A stretch of 64,000 nucleotides of DNA. It comes from Sipunculus nudus (lineage: Eukaryota; Annelida; Sipuncula; Golfingiida; Sipunculidae). The stretch's first letter is position 1; each line of letters opens with the position of its first letter. Shown here piece after piece: positions 25,970 through 35,960 of the stretch. The notes beneath the pieces were generated by a model that was not told the origin of the DNA, ran no database searches, and was given only the letters and a program-made list of their open reading frames with translations. The stretch covers positions 312,001 to 376,000 of the forward strand of contig JAPPUL010000069.1 in NCBI GenBank assembly GCA_026874595.1, in the 5' to 3' direction. Both the position numbers and the translations under genes were made by a program.

Positions 25970-26720
25970 AACTTAATATCTCCATTGCTAGCTTTTTGTA
26001 ACTTTCTGCTCCTGTGCAGTTTGGATCATAACTTGAAATCGCTTTGCCATGACTTGGCGCCTCTGCAAGCTTTACATTACGCGGTATTACCGTTTCATAA
26101 ACCTTTTCCTTGAAAAACTCTTTCGCTTCTTCATGTACTCGATTTGATAAGTTTGTTCGCGTGTCATACATCGTTAGCAATACTCCCTCTATCACTAACT
26201 TTGGATTTAATCCCTTTTGCAATAAGCTTATTGTATGTAATAACTGCGCAAGCCCCTCCAATGCAAAATATTCACACTGTAACGGGATTAATACACTATC
26301 TCCTGCTACAAGACCATTTACTGTCATTATATCAAGCGATGGCGGGCAATCTATAAATATATAACTATATCTGTCTCGGACACTCTTAAGTGCATCCCGT
26401 AAGCGAGTCTCTCGTCCCTCCTCCTTTGCAAGCTCAACTTGGACCCCTACTAGGTTTATATTAACAGGCACTATGTCAAGTCCTTTGTAACTTGTTGGCT
26501 TTATTACATCCTCTAGTAACACCCCTTCCATCAAAACTTCGTATATACCCGCATCACCATCTTTACTTATACCAAGACCACTACACGTATTCCCTTGTGC
26601 GTCTATATCTATTATTAAAACTTCCTTCCCCTGACTTGCTACGTATACTGATAGGTTTATTGCCGTAGTCGTTTTACCTACACCCCCCTTCTGATTCGCT
26701 ATCGTTATAACTCGTCCCAT
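25962..26720 (-). CDS. parA: Chromosome partitioning ATPase ParA (Soj)
   Basis: The 252-residue protein is a Walker-type partition ATPase. The deviant Walker A box is KGGVGKTT (residues 11-18), with signature Lys11. Walker A' and B follow as DIDAQGN and YIFIDCPPSLD. ALEGLAQLLHTI and ILLTMYDTRTNLS are standard Soj sequences. It acts with ParB on chromosome origin placement. The short N-terminus without an HTH marks it as type Ib/chromosomal ParA. AGGGGG precedes the ATG; its stop overlaps the parB start. Confidence 0.97.
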   Translation of the reverse strand: MGRVITIANQKGGVGKTTTAINLSVYVASQGKEVLIIDIDAQGNTCSGLGISKDGDAGIYEVLMEGVLLEDVIKPTSYKGLDIVPVNINLVGVQVELAKEEGRETRLRDALKSVRDRYSYIFIDCPPSLDIMTVNGLVAGDSVLIPLQCEYFALEGLAQLLHTISLLQKGLNPKLVIEGVLLTMYDTRTNLSNRVHEEAKEFFKEKVYETVIPRNVKLAEAPSHGKAISSYDPNCTGAESYKKLAMEILSYG

Positions 26721-26789
26721 TTTACCCCCTGCACAACCACTTTATATATTATATTTTGTTCTACATATATCATTTCTTAATATCCTTTC

Positions 26790-26840
26790 CTTTATCCTTT
26801 ATCCTTTATCCTTTATCCTTTATCATTTATCCTTTATCAT
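26790..26840. repeat. 7-bp minisatellite between rsmG and parA
   Basis: About seven units of ATCCTTT (one or two read ATCATTT). On the parA coding strand the unit is AAAGGAT, a Shine-Dalgarno-like sequence. It lies 70-120 bases upstream of the parA start. Confidence 0.9.
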
Positions 26841-26851
26841 TTGTATAAATA

Positions 26852-27508
26852 CTAAACCTCTACCACCACTATCTGTCGCTCCTCTGACAAATAGGGTACC
26901 GATACCTCAAGCACCCTGCACCTGCTTTGGACACCCCCTTCTAAACTACCTAGCTCCTCAAATGCCTTCCGAGACTTATAACAAAGCAATAGCCCTCCTC
27001 CCTTCACATACCTTCTACCCTCTCTTATAATCTTACTAAGACTTCCAAATGCCCTGCTGTAAAGTACATCATAATCCCTGCTAACCCTTACTGCTGATGA
27101 GTCTACAAGACCTACGTCATAAAGCTCAAGCTCATATAAAACTTTCTCTAAAAATCTATTCTTCTTCTTTGATACCTCAGCTAAATCCATCCTAAACCCA
27201 AAACCACTCCCATCTCCCAATATCTTTAATACTAGCCCAGGAAAACCTGCCCCACTCCCAAGGTCTATACTACGTCTCCCATAAACTTCTATCCCCTCCA
27301 AAGCGCATGCTTTAAATATCGAGGCGCTGTCTAGTATGTGGCGGATTACTACTCCTTCCTCATCCCTTATCGATGACAAGTTTACTCGCTCGTTATAGCT
27401 CATGTATAAGCTTACATACTTTTTAAGCTTTTCTAGAACTTCTTCTCTATAATATATAGAAAGACTGCTAAGCCCTCTCTTCAAAAGCTCTAGTGTCTTT
27501 ACTTCCAT
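26852..27508 (-). CDS. rsmG: 16S rRNA (guanine-N7) methyltransferase RsmG (GidB)
   Basis: The 218-residue SAM-dependent methyltransferase modifies G527 of 16S rRNA. NLSSIRDEEGVVIRHILDS matches the GidB entry region (NLTxIRxxxEVxxRHxLDS). SIDLGSGAGFPGLVLKIL is motif I for SAM. Further downstream, RAFGSLSKIIREGRRYVKGG and LCYKSRKAFEEL are as expected. The SAM-loop-to-motif II spacing is normal. No good ribosome binding site precedes the ATG. It heads the rsmG-parA-parB set, 131 bases before parA. Confidence 0.95.
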   Translation of the reverse strand: MEVKTLELLKRGLSSLSIYYREEVLEKLKKYVSLYMSYNERVNLSSIRDEEGVVIRHILDSASIFKACALEGIEVYGRRSIDLGSGAGFPGLVLKILGDGSGFGFRMDLAEVSKKKNRFLEKVLYELELYDVGLVDSSAVRVSRDYDVLYSRAFGSLSKIIREGRRYVKGGGLLLCYKSRKAFEELGSLEGGVQSRCRVLEVSVPYLSEERQIVVVEV

Positions 27509-27715
27509 CTAATTTGCCATATTATCAATACTCTATTTTTCTCCTCTCTCTTGTTTTTTTAAAAAAAAAGCTTGCCCTAGTATATCGTCCTTACATATAA
27601 GCCCTTTTATAGTTAAGATATCTTTTATATTTTTTAGCCTAATTCTTATTATCATTAATTTATTATTAATTTATCATCAACTTAGGCATCAACTTAGGCA
27701 TCAACATCATTAAAC

Positions 27716-30025
27716 TTAAAATGTCCCCTCATCTATCTCAAGCGCTGTTACCGTTGCTATATTAACTATGTTTTCTACTGTCGAGCCCTTCTCAAGCACA
27801 TTCACCGGCTTTTGCATCCCCATCAATATCGGACCTATTAGTTCTGCATTCGCTAGCTTGCTTATTAGCTTATATCCTATATTTGCTGAGTGTAACTCCG
27901 GGAATATTAAAACATTCGCATGTCCCCTTATATGCGAAAATGGGAAAAACTCCTCTATCAAATCCGGACTTAATGCTACATCTGCGTGCATCTCACCATC
28001 TACTACTATATCCGGATTGCTTTGCCTAACCAGCTTTACCGCTTTTGCTACCTTCGATGCCGAGCGGTGTCTTACACTTCCAAAATTTGAAAACGACAAC
28101 ATCGCTATCCGAGGTTCCATCCCAAACGCCTTTGACGCCTTCGCACAGTTAAACGCTATTTGGGCAAGCTCCTCTGCACTAGGATCTATATTTACTGTCG
28201 TATCCGCAAAGATTAATGTTCTATCCTTAAACATTACTAGATAAAAACCAGATACTACCTGCAAATCATCACGTATCTTTACCACTTCAAGCGCAGGGCG
28301 CATTGTATCCGGATAGGGTCGCGTTACCCCTGATACCACACCATCTGCATCTCCCATGTCAAGCATCATCATCCCATAATATATGTTTTGCTTTAATAGC
28401 TCTTGTGCTGTCCCCAAAAATACCCCCTTACGCTGACGAAGCGTGTATAACCTCTTTGCATACGCATCTTTACGTTCTGATTTTAGAGGATCCACTATCT
28501 TTATTCCCTCAAGGGATAGCCTCTGACTCCTTGCTTTCTCTATTATCTCTTCCTCGTCTCCTAGCAATATAGGAGTTGCTATCTTTTCATCTGATAGTAC
28601 ATGTGCTGCCTTTAGTATCTTATCTGAGTTGCCTTCTGGAAACACTATTAAGTGTTTCTTTCCTCTTACCCGGTTTATTAGCTTCCTAACCAGGAATTCT
28701 CGCGTCCCGTGTATCTTTTCAAGCTTTAATCTATATTCTTCAAAATCTTCTATCGGCGCCCTGGCAACCCCGCTACTTACTGCTGCACGCGCTACTGCAC
28801 TCGCTACATATGTTAAGGCTCGTGGGTCAAAGGGTTTTGGTATTATATATTCCCGCCCAAATTCAAGATAATGTATATTATATGCTTTTAATACCTCATC
28901 CGGTACCGGCTCCCGCGCAAGCTCTGCTAACGCTTTTACTGCTGCTATCTTCATCTCCTCGTTTATTGACTGCGCACTCGTATCTAGTGCCCCCCGGAAT
29001 ATAAACGGAAAGCCTAATACATTATTTACCTGATTCGGATAATCACTTCGGCCCGTTGCCATAATTACATCATCTCGGGCCTCAAGTGCTTCCGGATAGG
29101 TTATCTCAGGATCCGGATTTGCCATCGCAAATACTATCGGATTCTTCGACATCCTCTTTACCATAGCCTGTGTTACCACTCCTCCAACCGATAGCCCCAC
29201 AAATACATCTGCTCCATCCATCGCATCACCTAAACTCCTCTTATCCGTCTCAATCGCAAATTCTAACTTCTCCGACCACATCTCGCCTTCCCTCCCCACA
29301 TATATAACCCCCTGCCTATCGCACATGAATATATTCTCCTTCCTTACTCCCACAGATATATATAAACGTGCGCATGATATGCCCGCCGCCCCTGCCCCAT
29401 TAACCACCACTACTACTTCATCTATTTTCTTCCCCGCAAGTTCTACCGCATTCAACAACGCTGCCGCTGATATTATCGCTGTCCCATGCTGATCATCGTG
29501 AAATACCGGTATGTCAAGCTCTTCCTTTAACTTCTTCTCTATATAAAAACAGTCCGGTGCGCTTATGTCTTCTAGATTTATACCTCCAAACGTCGGCGAC
29601 ATTAGCTTTACCGCCTCCACAAACTTATCCTTATCCTTTGTCTCAAGCTCTATGTCAAATACATCTATATCCGCAAACTTCTTAAATAGTACCCCCTTCC
29701 CTTCCATTACCGGTTTGCCCGCAAGTGCTCCTATGTCCCCAAGCCCAAGTACTGCTGTCCCATTCGTTATCACTCCTACCAAGTTTCCTTTTGACGTATA
29801 TTTATACGCGTTTTGTTTGTCTTCTTTTATCTTTAAACACGGAAGCGCCACTCCCGGTGTGTAGGCAAGCGATAAGTCCCTTTGAGAACTGCAGGACTTC
29901 GTCGGAACCACCTCTATCTTCCCCGGACGCCCTTCCTCGTGATATGATAACGCAAGCTCCTCGCGCATTTGTTTCTTTATTTCCGATTCTTCCTTTACCC
30001 ATTTTTCTGCTTTGTCTTCTTCCAA
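27716..30025 (-). CDS. maeB: NADP-dependent malic enzyme fused to phosphotransacetylase domain (MaeB type)
   Basis: The 769-residue protein oxidatively decarboxylates malate to pyruvate. The N-terminal malic enzyme (about 1-430) shows [15 protein letters not shown], the catalytic [40 protein letters not shown] and an NAD(P)-binding [18 protein letters not shown]. The C-terminal about 320 residues are a phosphate acetyl/butyryltransferase fold ([36 protein letters not shown]), which in MaeB senses acetyl-CoA and does not catalyse. Length matches E. coli MaeB. The start is TTG with AGAGG about 10 bases upstream. It lies alone, 690 bases from rsmG's end and on the same strand. With PEP carboxylase and citrate synthase it completes a C3/C4 node. 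Confidence 0.96.
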   Translation of the reverse strand: MEEDKAEKWVKEESEIKKQMREELALSYHEEGRPGKIEVVPTKSCSSQRDLSLAYTPGVALPCLKIKEDKQNAYKYTSKGNLVGVITNGTAVLGLGDIGALAGKPVMEGKGVLFKKFADIDVFDIELETKDKDKFVEAVKLMSPTFGGINLEDISAPDCFYIEKKLKEELDIPVFHDDQHGTAIISAAALLNAVELAGKKIDEVVVVVNGAGAAGISCARLYISVGVRKENIFMCDRQGVIYVGREGEMWSEKLEFAIETDKRSLGDAMDGADVFVGLSVGGVVTQAMVKRMSKNPIVFAMANPDPEITYPEALEARDDVIMATGRSDYPNQVNNVLGFPFIFRGALDTSAQSINEEMKIAAVKALAELAREPVPDEVLKAYNIHYLEFGREYIIPKPFDPRALTYVASAVARAAVSSGVARAPIEDFEEYRLKLEKIHGTREFLVRKLINRVRGKKHLIVFPEGNSDKILKAAHVLSDEKIATPILLGDEEEIIEKARSQRLSLEGIKIVDPLKSERKDAYAKRLYTLRQRKGVFLGTAQELLKQNIYYGMMMLDMGDADGVVSGVTRPYPDTMRPALEVVKIRDDLQVVSGFYLVMFKDRTLIFADTTVNIDPSAEELAQIAFNCAKASKAFGMEPRIAMLSFSNFGSVRHRSASKVAKAVKLVRQSNPDIVVDGEMHADVALSPDLIEEFFPFSHIRGHANVLIFPELHSANIGYKLISKLANAELIGPILMGMQKPVNVLEKGSTVENIVNIATVTALEIDEGTF

Positions 30026-30182
30026 TTCTTTTTTACCTCTAATCCATTTTGATTTTATATTCCTAATTCTGTTTATACTCTTTTTTCTGTAGCTCCTATA
30101 AACACTCTTGTATTTTTATTTAAATATAACCTAATTATTATTTTCAAAGCCCCTATTTATATTATTTATTAATTATTATTTA

Positions 30183-30211
30183 TTGACGTTAGCACCCTTT
30201 TTCTATATATT
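30183..30211 (+). promoter_or_regulatory. Sigma-70-type promoter for tRNA-Asn
   Basis: TTGACG (30183-30188) and TATATT (30206-30211) are separated by exactly 17 bases. The expected start would be near 30218, about 22 bases before the tRNA. Confidence 0.65.
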
Positions 30212-30239
30212 CCTACAAAGTTTACCAAAAAGCTTACGT

Positions 30240-30315
30240 TCCCCTGTAGCTCAATCGGTAGAGCGGCTGGCTGTTAACCAGTAGGTTGTAAGTTCGAGTC
30301 TTACCGGGGGAGCCA
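30240..30315 (+). tRNA. tRNA-Asn (GTT), CCA encoded
   Basis: The cloverleaf closes fully. The acceptor TCCCCTG pairs with CGGGGGA; the D arm is GCTC/GAGC; the anticodon loop CTGTTAA presents GTT at 30273-30275; the T arm is GTAAG-TTCGAGT-CTTAC. The discriminator is G and the CCA tail is encoded (30313-30315). With gatA present, the charged product may be made by transamidation. Confidence 0.98.
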
Positions 30316-30337
30316 TTTTAACAATATGTAATAGTAC

Positions 30338-30376
30338 TTAAGGATTCCGTTTCCTTAAAAGAGGTTCTCTCTTTTT
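30338..30376 (+). terminator. Rho-independent terminator after tRNA-Asn
   Basis: TTAAGGA-ttccgtt-TCCTTAA is a perfect 7-bp hairpin (30338-30358). It is directly followed by a second hairpin, AAAGAG-gttct-CTCTTT, with trailing T residues to 30376. Confidence 0.6.
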
Positions 30377-30455
30377 CCCTTTTACTTGTTTTTTTGATAG
30401 GAATTAATATTCTCTTTTGTGGGAGCGCTTGCTTGCATTGCTTATCGCTTATTGC

Positions 30456-31343
30456 TTAATATTTATACTTATACTTTCTTGTTTCTATTCTTTTCGTCAA
30501 AATAGAGTCTTCTTTGCTTGCAATCTTCATAATTATGACTTTATGCATTGTTTCTGATTCTATCAACATTGTTTTTGCGTCAACCACTCTTTCTCCCACA
30601 CCATAAATTGCTGGTTTACCTTTTATTAAAGGTTTTATCTTTGGTATCTTTAATAATTTTGCGGAATCACTTAATAGGTCTTTTACTCCTTCCTTTGTTA
30701 TATCGTAGGCATATCTTATCGTTACTAGTACTTTATTGCCTGATTGCTTAATCTTTGGGAATGTTATTATTGTATAATAGTTTAAATTATGTCGGGATAC
30801 CGGAAATTTGCTTTTAACTTCCCACCGGTCTTTCTCTTTAACAGTTTTATCTACAAACTGACCTATCCTTCCATTCCACTCAGCAGCAGTCTTATTTATT
30901 ATCGCTTCCGGTGTTAGCAGTTTTAACAACTTTGCTCTAATGTCGGGAGGAAAGTTTTTATTAATATCTTCTACAAGCGTTTCATAACCTTTTATATCAG
31001 TTAGATACCCTCTTGAATCAATATCATATGTAAACTCTGTATTACTAAGTATCCCAAATAGAGGATTGTTAATTTTCTTACCTCCCATCGTCATGTTCAT
31101 AGATAAAATTTTAGCAATACCTAAGTAGCCTTTAGCATGTTTCTTTATGACAATTTGTGTTTTTACAGTAATTGTATCTACTCTCTTCTTTTTCCCTCCA
31201 AAATCAGTAATAATAGTTTCGTGTTGCTCTTCTATATATTTAATCCCGTTAGGAACTTCAAAACGAAATGTAGCACTTTTAGCATGGGTAGTCTCAACCC
31301 CAACAAAATAACTTAATAGCATATATAAAATAATTAGCTTCAT
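30456..31343 (-). CDS. Exported protein of unknown function
   Basis: The 295-residue protein has a signal peptide (about 1-21, ending THAKS) and a beta-rich, Lys-rich mature part. Phrases such as FRFEVPNGIKYIEEQHE and the ending AKTMLIESETMHKVIIMKI recall periplasmic proteins with lipocalin- or LolA-like curved sheets, but I cannot name a family. AGGGGTG precedes the ATG. It is transcribed toward the tRNA and diverges from modABC, 81 bases away. Confidence 0.7.
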   Translation of the reverse strand: MKLIILYMLLSYFVGVETTHAKSATFRFEVPNGIKYIEEQHETIITDFGGKKKRVDTITVKTQIVIKKHAKGYLGIAKILSMNMTMGGKKINNPLFGILSNTEFTYDIDSRGYLTDIKGYETLVEDINKNFPPDIRAKLLKLLTPEAIINKTAAEWNGRIGQFVDKTVKEKDRWEVKSKFPVSRHNLNYYTIITFPKIKQSGNKVLVTIRYAYDITKEGVKDLLSDSAKLLKIPKIKPLIKGKPAIYGVGERVVDAKTMLIESETMHKVIIMKIASKEDSILTKRIETRKYKYKY

Positions 31344-31424
31344 AAATACACCCCTACTTTATAATATAATCTAATTATACTTAAGAACTTTTATACGTTC
31401 AAGCACTTTTAATCTTTATGTCTC

Positions 31425-32360
31425 ATGTTCCTCGTTAAGAAAAGCTTTGCTTTTATCTATAACTTTTGCTCTCTTAAAGTTAGTTTTGTAACAGTTTTAC
31501 ATTATCTTTTTATCTGTATGTTCTTATCCAAGATAAAAAACTCTCTTTATTTAAAAACTAGCTGTCCTCTTACTTCAATTAGCACACTCCTTGCAATTAG
31601 CACACTCCTTATAGCCTTCCATGCTACTAACTCATTCTCATTTAAAAACTCTACTTCTAATAAAAACACCATTCATCTGGCCGTCTCAAGCAATTTTGTA
31701 AAACCTATGAAAGATATTGTAAAGCATTTTCACAAACTGCATAAACTCAAAGTATCGCTTAGTTTTGCATCCACCGGAAAACATTATGCACAAATTATTC
31801 ATGGAGCTCCTTTTCACCTCTTCTTTGCTGCCGATTCCAAACACCCTAAGTTGCTTGAACAAAAAGGCTTTGCTATCAATAAATCCAGATTCACTTATGC
31901 CATCGGCAAAATCGTTTTATGGTCTGCTTCTAACTCCATCAAGTTTAATAACCAATCTATTCTCTCTCAAAAACACAAATTCAAATATCTTGCCATCGCA
32001 AATCCAAGACTTGCTCCTTATGGCAAAGCTGCATATCAAGTCTTACTCAATTTAAACTTATGGCACTCCCTTAAAAATAAATGCGTCTTCGGCGAGAATA
32101 TTTCTCAAACCTTCCTCTTTACCAAAACTAATAATGCTCAACTTGGATTTGTTGCCCTCTCGCAAATAAAACATTATATACAAAAACATAAAAACTTAAA
32201 AACTTCATACTGGATCGTTCCCCAAAACCTTTATCACCCCATTAAACAACAGGCCATCTTAATCAAAGAAGACTCTGATGCTTACTTATTTATTAACTTC
32301 TTTAACAAAAACAACAAAGTTAAGGCCATCTTAAAGCACTTTGGATATGAGTTGCCATGA
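31425..32360 (+). CDS. modA: Molybdate ABC transporter, periplasmic substrate-binding protein
   Basis: The protein binds molybdate (or tungstate) in the periplasm. The mature domain starts near THLAVSSNF-like IHLAVSSNFVKPMKDI and has SFASTGKHYAQIIHGAPFHLFFAADSKHPK, the ModA oxyanion site (GSSGxLxxQIxxGAPxDxFxSAD). RFTYAIGKIVLWS and IANPRLAPYGKAAYQVL are also typical. The N-terminus is unusually long: about 80 residues precede the mature domain, with two hydrophobic stretches. Internal ATGs (for example 31518) may be the true start; none has a good ribosome binding site. An 18-base duplication (31576-31611) repeats the codons around ISTLL. Overlaps modB by 4 bases. Confidence 0.92.
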   Translation: MFLVKKSFAFIYNFCSLKVSFVTVLHYLFICMFLSKIKNSLYLKTSCPLTSISTLLAISTLLIAFHATNSFSFKNSTSNKNTIHLAVSSNFVKPMKDIVKHFHKLHKLKVSLSFASTGKHYAQIIHGAPFHLFFAADSKHPKLLEQKGFAINKSRFTYAIGKIVLWSASNSIKFNNQSILSQKHKFKYLAIANPRLAPYGKAAYQVLLNLNLWHSLKNKCVFGENISQTFLFTKTNNAQLGFVALSQIKHYIQKHKNLKTSYWIVPQNLYHPIKQQAILIKEDSDAYLFINFFNKNNKVKAILKHFGYELP

Positions 32361-33043
32361 TTTTTGACCCGCAAACTATTACTGCTTTCTTACTAACTAT
32401 AAAACTTGCCTCCTTATCTACCCTAATCTTATTATTAATCTCAAGCCCCCTTGCATGGTGGCTTGCCAAAACTAATTTCAAATTCAAATTTATTTTAGAG
32501 GCTATAGTTGCACTGCCTCTCGTTTTGCCGCCAACCGTTCTTGGCTTTTATCTCCTTGTCGCTTTAGCTCCTCAAGGACCAATCGGCTCCATTATAAATA
32601 CTTTAGGCTTAAAACCTTTTGTTTTTAACTTCTCAGGACTTGTATTTGGCTCTTTAATCTATTCTTTACCCTTTGTCGTTCAGCCCCTACAAGATGCTTT
32701 TAGTTCTATCAGTAACCGTAATTTTGAAGTCGCTGCCACTTTAGGGGCATCCCCTTTGAACAGATTCTTTACTATCGCTTTACCTTTGGCTTGGAGAGGC
32801 TTTGTTACGGCTTGTGTCCTTGGCTTTGCTCATACCTTGGGGGAGTTTGGCGTTGTCCTTATGATTGGCGGCAATATTCCAGGTTCTACTAAAGTTATAT
32901 CTATTGCCATTTATGACCATGTCGAATCACTTGACTACGACCAAGCTTATCTTATATCTGCTGCCTTATTATTATTTTCACTGCTTATGTTAATTGTTGT
33001 CTATTCTATTAATCGACGCTTTACTATAAGTATAAGACAATGA
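32357..33043 (+). CDS. modB: Molybdate ABC transporter permease
   Basis: The 228-residue inner-membrane permease has about five transmembrane helices. It carries the ModB/binding-protein-dependent signature EAIVALPLVLPPTVLGFYLL and the EAA loop EVAATLGASPLNRFFTIALPLAWRG that docks on ModC, followed by TLGEFGVVLMIGGNIPG. The start overlaps the end of modA (ATGA) and the stop overlaps modC likewise, showing translational coupling. Confidence 0.96.
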   Translation: MIFDPQTITAFLLTIKLASLSTLILLLISSPLAWWLAKTNFKFKFILEAIVALPLVLPPTVLGFYLLVALAPQGPIGSIINTLGLKPFVFNFSGLVFGSLIYSLPFVVQPLQDAFSSISNRNFEVAATLGASPLNRFFTIALPLAWRGFVTACVLGFAHTLGEFGVVLMIGGNIPGSTKVISIAIYDHVESLDYDQAYLISAALLLFSLLMLIVVYSINRRFTISIRQ

Positions 33044-33717
33044 ACAACATAAAAATAGACTTCAAACTTATACGAGGGGACTTCTCTCTTGAAATTAACA
33101 TCACTCTGCCCTCTCAAGGAATAACTGCTTTATTTGGACCTTCTGGTTCTGGTAAAACAACTTTGCTTCGCTCTATTGCCGGCTTAGAACATAATTGTTT
33201 TGGGACCATAACTTTTAATAATTACGTTTGGCAAAATAAAGATAATAATATCTTTGTCCCCACCCATAAAAGAGCTGTTGGTTATGTCTTTCAGGAACCA
33301 AGCCTATTCCCTCACCTGTCTGTAAAACGTAATATTTTATATGCTTACAAGCGAAGGCAAATGCATAAGAAAAATTATATGTCATTAAACAATATTATTG
33401 CCTTACTTGATTTACAAAAGTTGCTAAAAAGAAAACCTAATATGCTTTCTGGGGGCGAACAAAAACGTATTGCCATAGCTCGAGCTTTAGCCACAAATCC
33501 CAATATCTTACTTATGGATGAACCGCTAAGCGCTCTTGATTATAACCGTAAAGCTCAAATCCTATCATACATCCAAACACTACACGAAAAACTTCAAATC
33601 CCTATTCTATATGTTACTCACTCTAAAGAGGAAGTAAAGAAACTGGCCCATTTCATTATAAGACTTGAGGATGGACATGTTAAACATTTTGGCAAGTTTA
33701 AACTATCTCATATTTAG
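33040..33717 (+). CDS. modC: Molybdate ABC transporter ATP-binding protein
   Basis: The 225-residue ABC ATPase energises molybdate import. Walker A is GPSGSGKTTLLR, the Q-loop YVFQEPSLFPHLSV, the ABC signature LSGGEQKRIAIARAL, Walker B LLMDEPLSALD and the H-loop YVTHS. It is shorter than E. coli ModC (about 350 residues) because the C-terminal TOBE molybdate-sensing domain is missing, so feedback by bound oxyanion is probably absent. It overlaps modB by 4 bases. Confidence 0.94.
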   Translation: MNNIKIDFKLIRGDFSLEINITLPSQGITALFGPSGSGKTTLLRSIAGLEHNCFGTITFNNYVWQNKDNNIFVPTHKRAVGYVFQEPSLFPHLSVKRNILYAYKRRQMHKKNYMSLNNIIALLDLQKLLKRKPNMLSGGEQKRIAIARALATNPNILLMDEPLSALDYNRKAQILSYIQTLHEKLQIPILYVTHSKEEVKKLAHFIIRLEDGHVKHFGKFKLSHI

Positions 33718-33896
33718 ATTTTTACTGTCTGCAAGCTTTGACAAAAGTAATTTGTCTTTGCCCTGCTCACAATAAATAGCATATTTATTTTATTCTCTTT
33801 GACTTACCTACTCTTTTTAAATACTTTTTCTTTAAAGTTATATGTTAAAGTACTATATTTAAAATAATTTAAAATTATATATGTAAGGAAACGCTA

Positions 33897-34148
33897 ATGG
33901 ACACTCCTAAAATATTTGCAAGAAAACCAAAAGTAATGTCACTAACTGCCGGAACATCTTATGAATGGTGTACTTGTGGCAAAGCCTCAGCTGATGCTCA
34001 ACCTTTTTGTGATGACTCTCATGCCGGCACCAAGTTTATACCTAAACAGTTTGCTCCTGAAAAGGATCGTAAAGCAGCTATTTGTATGTGTAAGAATACC
34101 CAAAACCCCCCATACTGTGACGGTACTCATCGAAAGCTTAAAGATTAG
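33897..34148 (+). CDS. CDGSH-type iron-sulfur protein with two CDGSH motifs
   Basis: This 83-residue protein has two 2Fe-2S CDGSH (mitoNEET-like) sites. The first is WCTCGKASADAQPFCDDSH (C-x-C, then C-x-x-x-H) and the second CMCKNTQNPPYCDGTH. Each cluster would use three Cys and one His. Such tandem bacterial proteins take part in iron-sulfur or redox handling; the exact role is unknown. AAGGAAA precedes the ATG. It stands alone after modC (179 bases). Confidence 0.92.
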   Translation: MDTPKIFARKPKVMSLTAGTSYEWCTCGKASADAQPFCDDSHAGTKFIPKQFAPEKDRKAAICMCKNTQNPPYCDGTHRKLKD

Positions 34149-34275
34149 TAAAATAATACAAAAGCCAAAAAAAGCCATAAAATACAATATATCTTATCAT
34201 TAGTATAGTTTATATTAGTAAATTTTATACATTCTACAAACTTCCCTACACATTAATTAGGATGAAGAAATAAGA

Positions 34276-34953
34276 ATGCAAAAATATATATTAAAAATAA
34301 CGCATCTTCAAGAGGCTAAAGATAATACTAAAGAGTTTGCAAAACTTTTAAAAGAGGATAAAGCATACCAAAATCCTTTTGCCGGACAACCTAAATCAAC
34401 TCGTTGGCTAAACGCTATATGCCAGTTCCATAAACCAAATAGGACAGGGTATGGACTTGAGGAAGCAATTGAGAGATTACAGGAAAGCTTTAGTAGCCGT
34501 CAAAAGACTCCCCAAAATAATAAAGAAATAAAAGCTTTGACAAACGCCCTAAATAAACATATAAATAACTGCAAAATAAATAAATACGAGTATGTAGACT
34601 CAAGACATTCTATTTCTAAAAGCTCTAAATTAGCAAAGTTAACACAAAGTCTTGAGCTTGTAGGATGGATATATTGGTTATTGTATCAAACTCTTGATAG
34701 TAAATTAATCGGACTTATAATTAGAAACCCTGAAGACATTATAGAATGGAAATCTGAACTTAGGTATCCTATTATGCAATATTACATTAAAGAACAATAT
34801 AATCTTGTCTTTAAAAACGTAGAAGTTGGGGTTATTGATTATACAACTGGGACTATGGAGTTTATGTCATATACAAATGAAGAAATACAAAACGCATACG
34901 ATATGCTAAAAGTAATATCTGAAGAGATAACAGCTATATTAAAAATACCTTAA
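34276..34953 (+). CDS. Hypothetical protein, function unknown
   Basis: The 225-residue protein has no recognisable family, signal peptide or membrane segment. It is mixed alpha/beta with helices rich in Lys, Gln and Asn (about 60-105) and a second half with YPIMQYYIKEQYNLVF and VGVIDYTTGTMEFMSY. AGGATGAAG lies about 10 bases upstream of the ATG. It follows the CDGSH gene by 127 bases. Confidence 0.6.
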   Translation: MQKYILKITHLQEAKDNTKEFAKLLKEDKAYQNPFAGQPKSTRWLNAICQFHKPNRTGYGLEEAIERLQESFSSRQKTPQNNKEIKALTNALNKHINNCKINKYEYVDSRHSISKSSKLAKLTQSLELVGWIYWLLYQTLDSKLIGLIIRNPEDIIEWKSELRYPIMQYYIKEQYNLVFKNVEVGVIDYTTGTMEFMSYTNEEIQNAYDMLKVISEEITAILKIP

Positions 34954-35459
34954 AGATATAAGCATATGTTAAACAATAATATTCAATCATCTACATCTTC
35001 AAGTGGTAAGCTCTTATTCGTATTAGCTTCTAAAACTTAGCGCCTGAAACCTTTAATCTCTACACCCGCATTCTAATCAGCCATCTCCACAGCCTAATCC
35101 GCTAGCTTTTTTGCATTCTTATTTTGTGTAAGTTAATTGATAGACCATGTCGTCTTAAGAATCCCTGTCTTTTAAGCATCTTAATTGATGGAATGTCCTC
35201 CACCCCCCAAATGCAGTGTCTTGTTTAATATTTAATTTAAAACCTTCTTTTAAAACCTTCTTTCCTTCTTTTAAAACCTTCTTTCCTTCTTTTAAAACCT
35301 TCTTTCCTTCTTTTAAAACCTTCTTTCCTTCTTTTAAAACCTTCTTTCCTTCATACCTTCATATCATAGCCACTCAATAAAACCGTAGTAAGCCATCTCT
35401 CCTCAAACCCTCGCTCAATCCCTCCGCATACCCCTACACTACACGCTACTATAAGTTAA
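34954..35459. other. 506-base gene-free region with minisatellite and coding-like remnant
   Basis: I see no intact gene. The left half (about 34983-35120), read on the minus strand, gives a peptide-like stretch broken by three stops (KKLAD, stop, AVEMAD, stop, NAGVEIKGFRR, stop, VLEANTNKSLPLEDVDD), possibly a decayed gene. The right half contains the minisatellite listed separately. Confidence 0.4.
35248..35356. repeat. 21-bp minisatellite, five units
   Basis: The unit TTTTAAAACCTTCTTTCCTTC has AAAACC at 35252, 35273, 35294, 35315 and 35336, an exact 21-base period. It lies downstream of the DUF2141 gene. Confidence 0.92.
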
Positions 35460-35960
35460 TCAGTATCTAAGCTTTATCTTTATAGATTGATAAGTACCTA
35501 TATCAAAAGCTGCGTTTTTGTAACTCGGTGGTCCAAATGTCCCAAGCGCTCCTCGACTAAATCCATAGCCTTCATCAGGAATACCAAAAATCCCTGTGTC
35601 AAGCTTTTCATTCTCATTTGCATCGTGATACGCCGCAACCGCATACTTACCCAATTTAAGACCTTTGAACTGAACTTCTACACTAGAAACTTTAGCGGGT
35701 CTTAATGCACCTTTGTAAATTTTAGTCTCATCAGCCCACCCCTCATCTTGATTATAAAGACCTATTCGGATATTACCCAAGGCACTCTCTATCCCTTCTA
35801 CACTCACCGTCAAATCATATGTCTTATCAGATACAGCCACCAAGTCTTGACCCTTTAAATTTGCATTTGTATTCGCATTTGAATCTTTTATATTTAAATG
35901 CATTAAAAGCATTACAAATACTAACATGTACATTGTTTTCATATTTGTTTTCATCTCCAT
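35460..35960 (-). CDS. Exported DUF2141 protein
   Basis: The 166-residue protein has a signal peptide (core VFVMLLMHLNI, cleavage near SNANA) and one DUF2141 beta-sandwich domain. Family features are GNIRIGLYNQDEGWADE, LKLGKYAVAAYHDANENEKLD and GYGFSRGALGTFGPPSYKNA. The molecular function is not known; the domain is found in periplasmic and outer-membrane proteins. Several Met codons cluster at the start (residues 1, 3, 7, 10), so the exact start is uncertain; a GGAG lies within the longest version. It is monocistronic. Confidence 0.85.
   Translation of the reverse strand: MEMKTNMKTMYMLVFVMLLMHLNIKDSNANTNANLKGQDLVAVSDKTYDLTVSVEGIESALGNIRIGLYNQDEGWADETKIYKGALRPAKVSSVEVQFKGLKLGKYAVAAYHDANENEKLDTGIFGIPDEGYGFSRGALGTFGPPSYKNAAFDIGTYQSIKIKLRY

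Noticed and set aside
24992-27508. A parS site within the parAB region
   Set aside because: No TGTTTCACGTGAAACA-like palindrome was found by reading; a computed search could still find a degenerate site.
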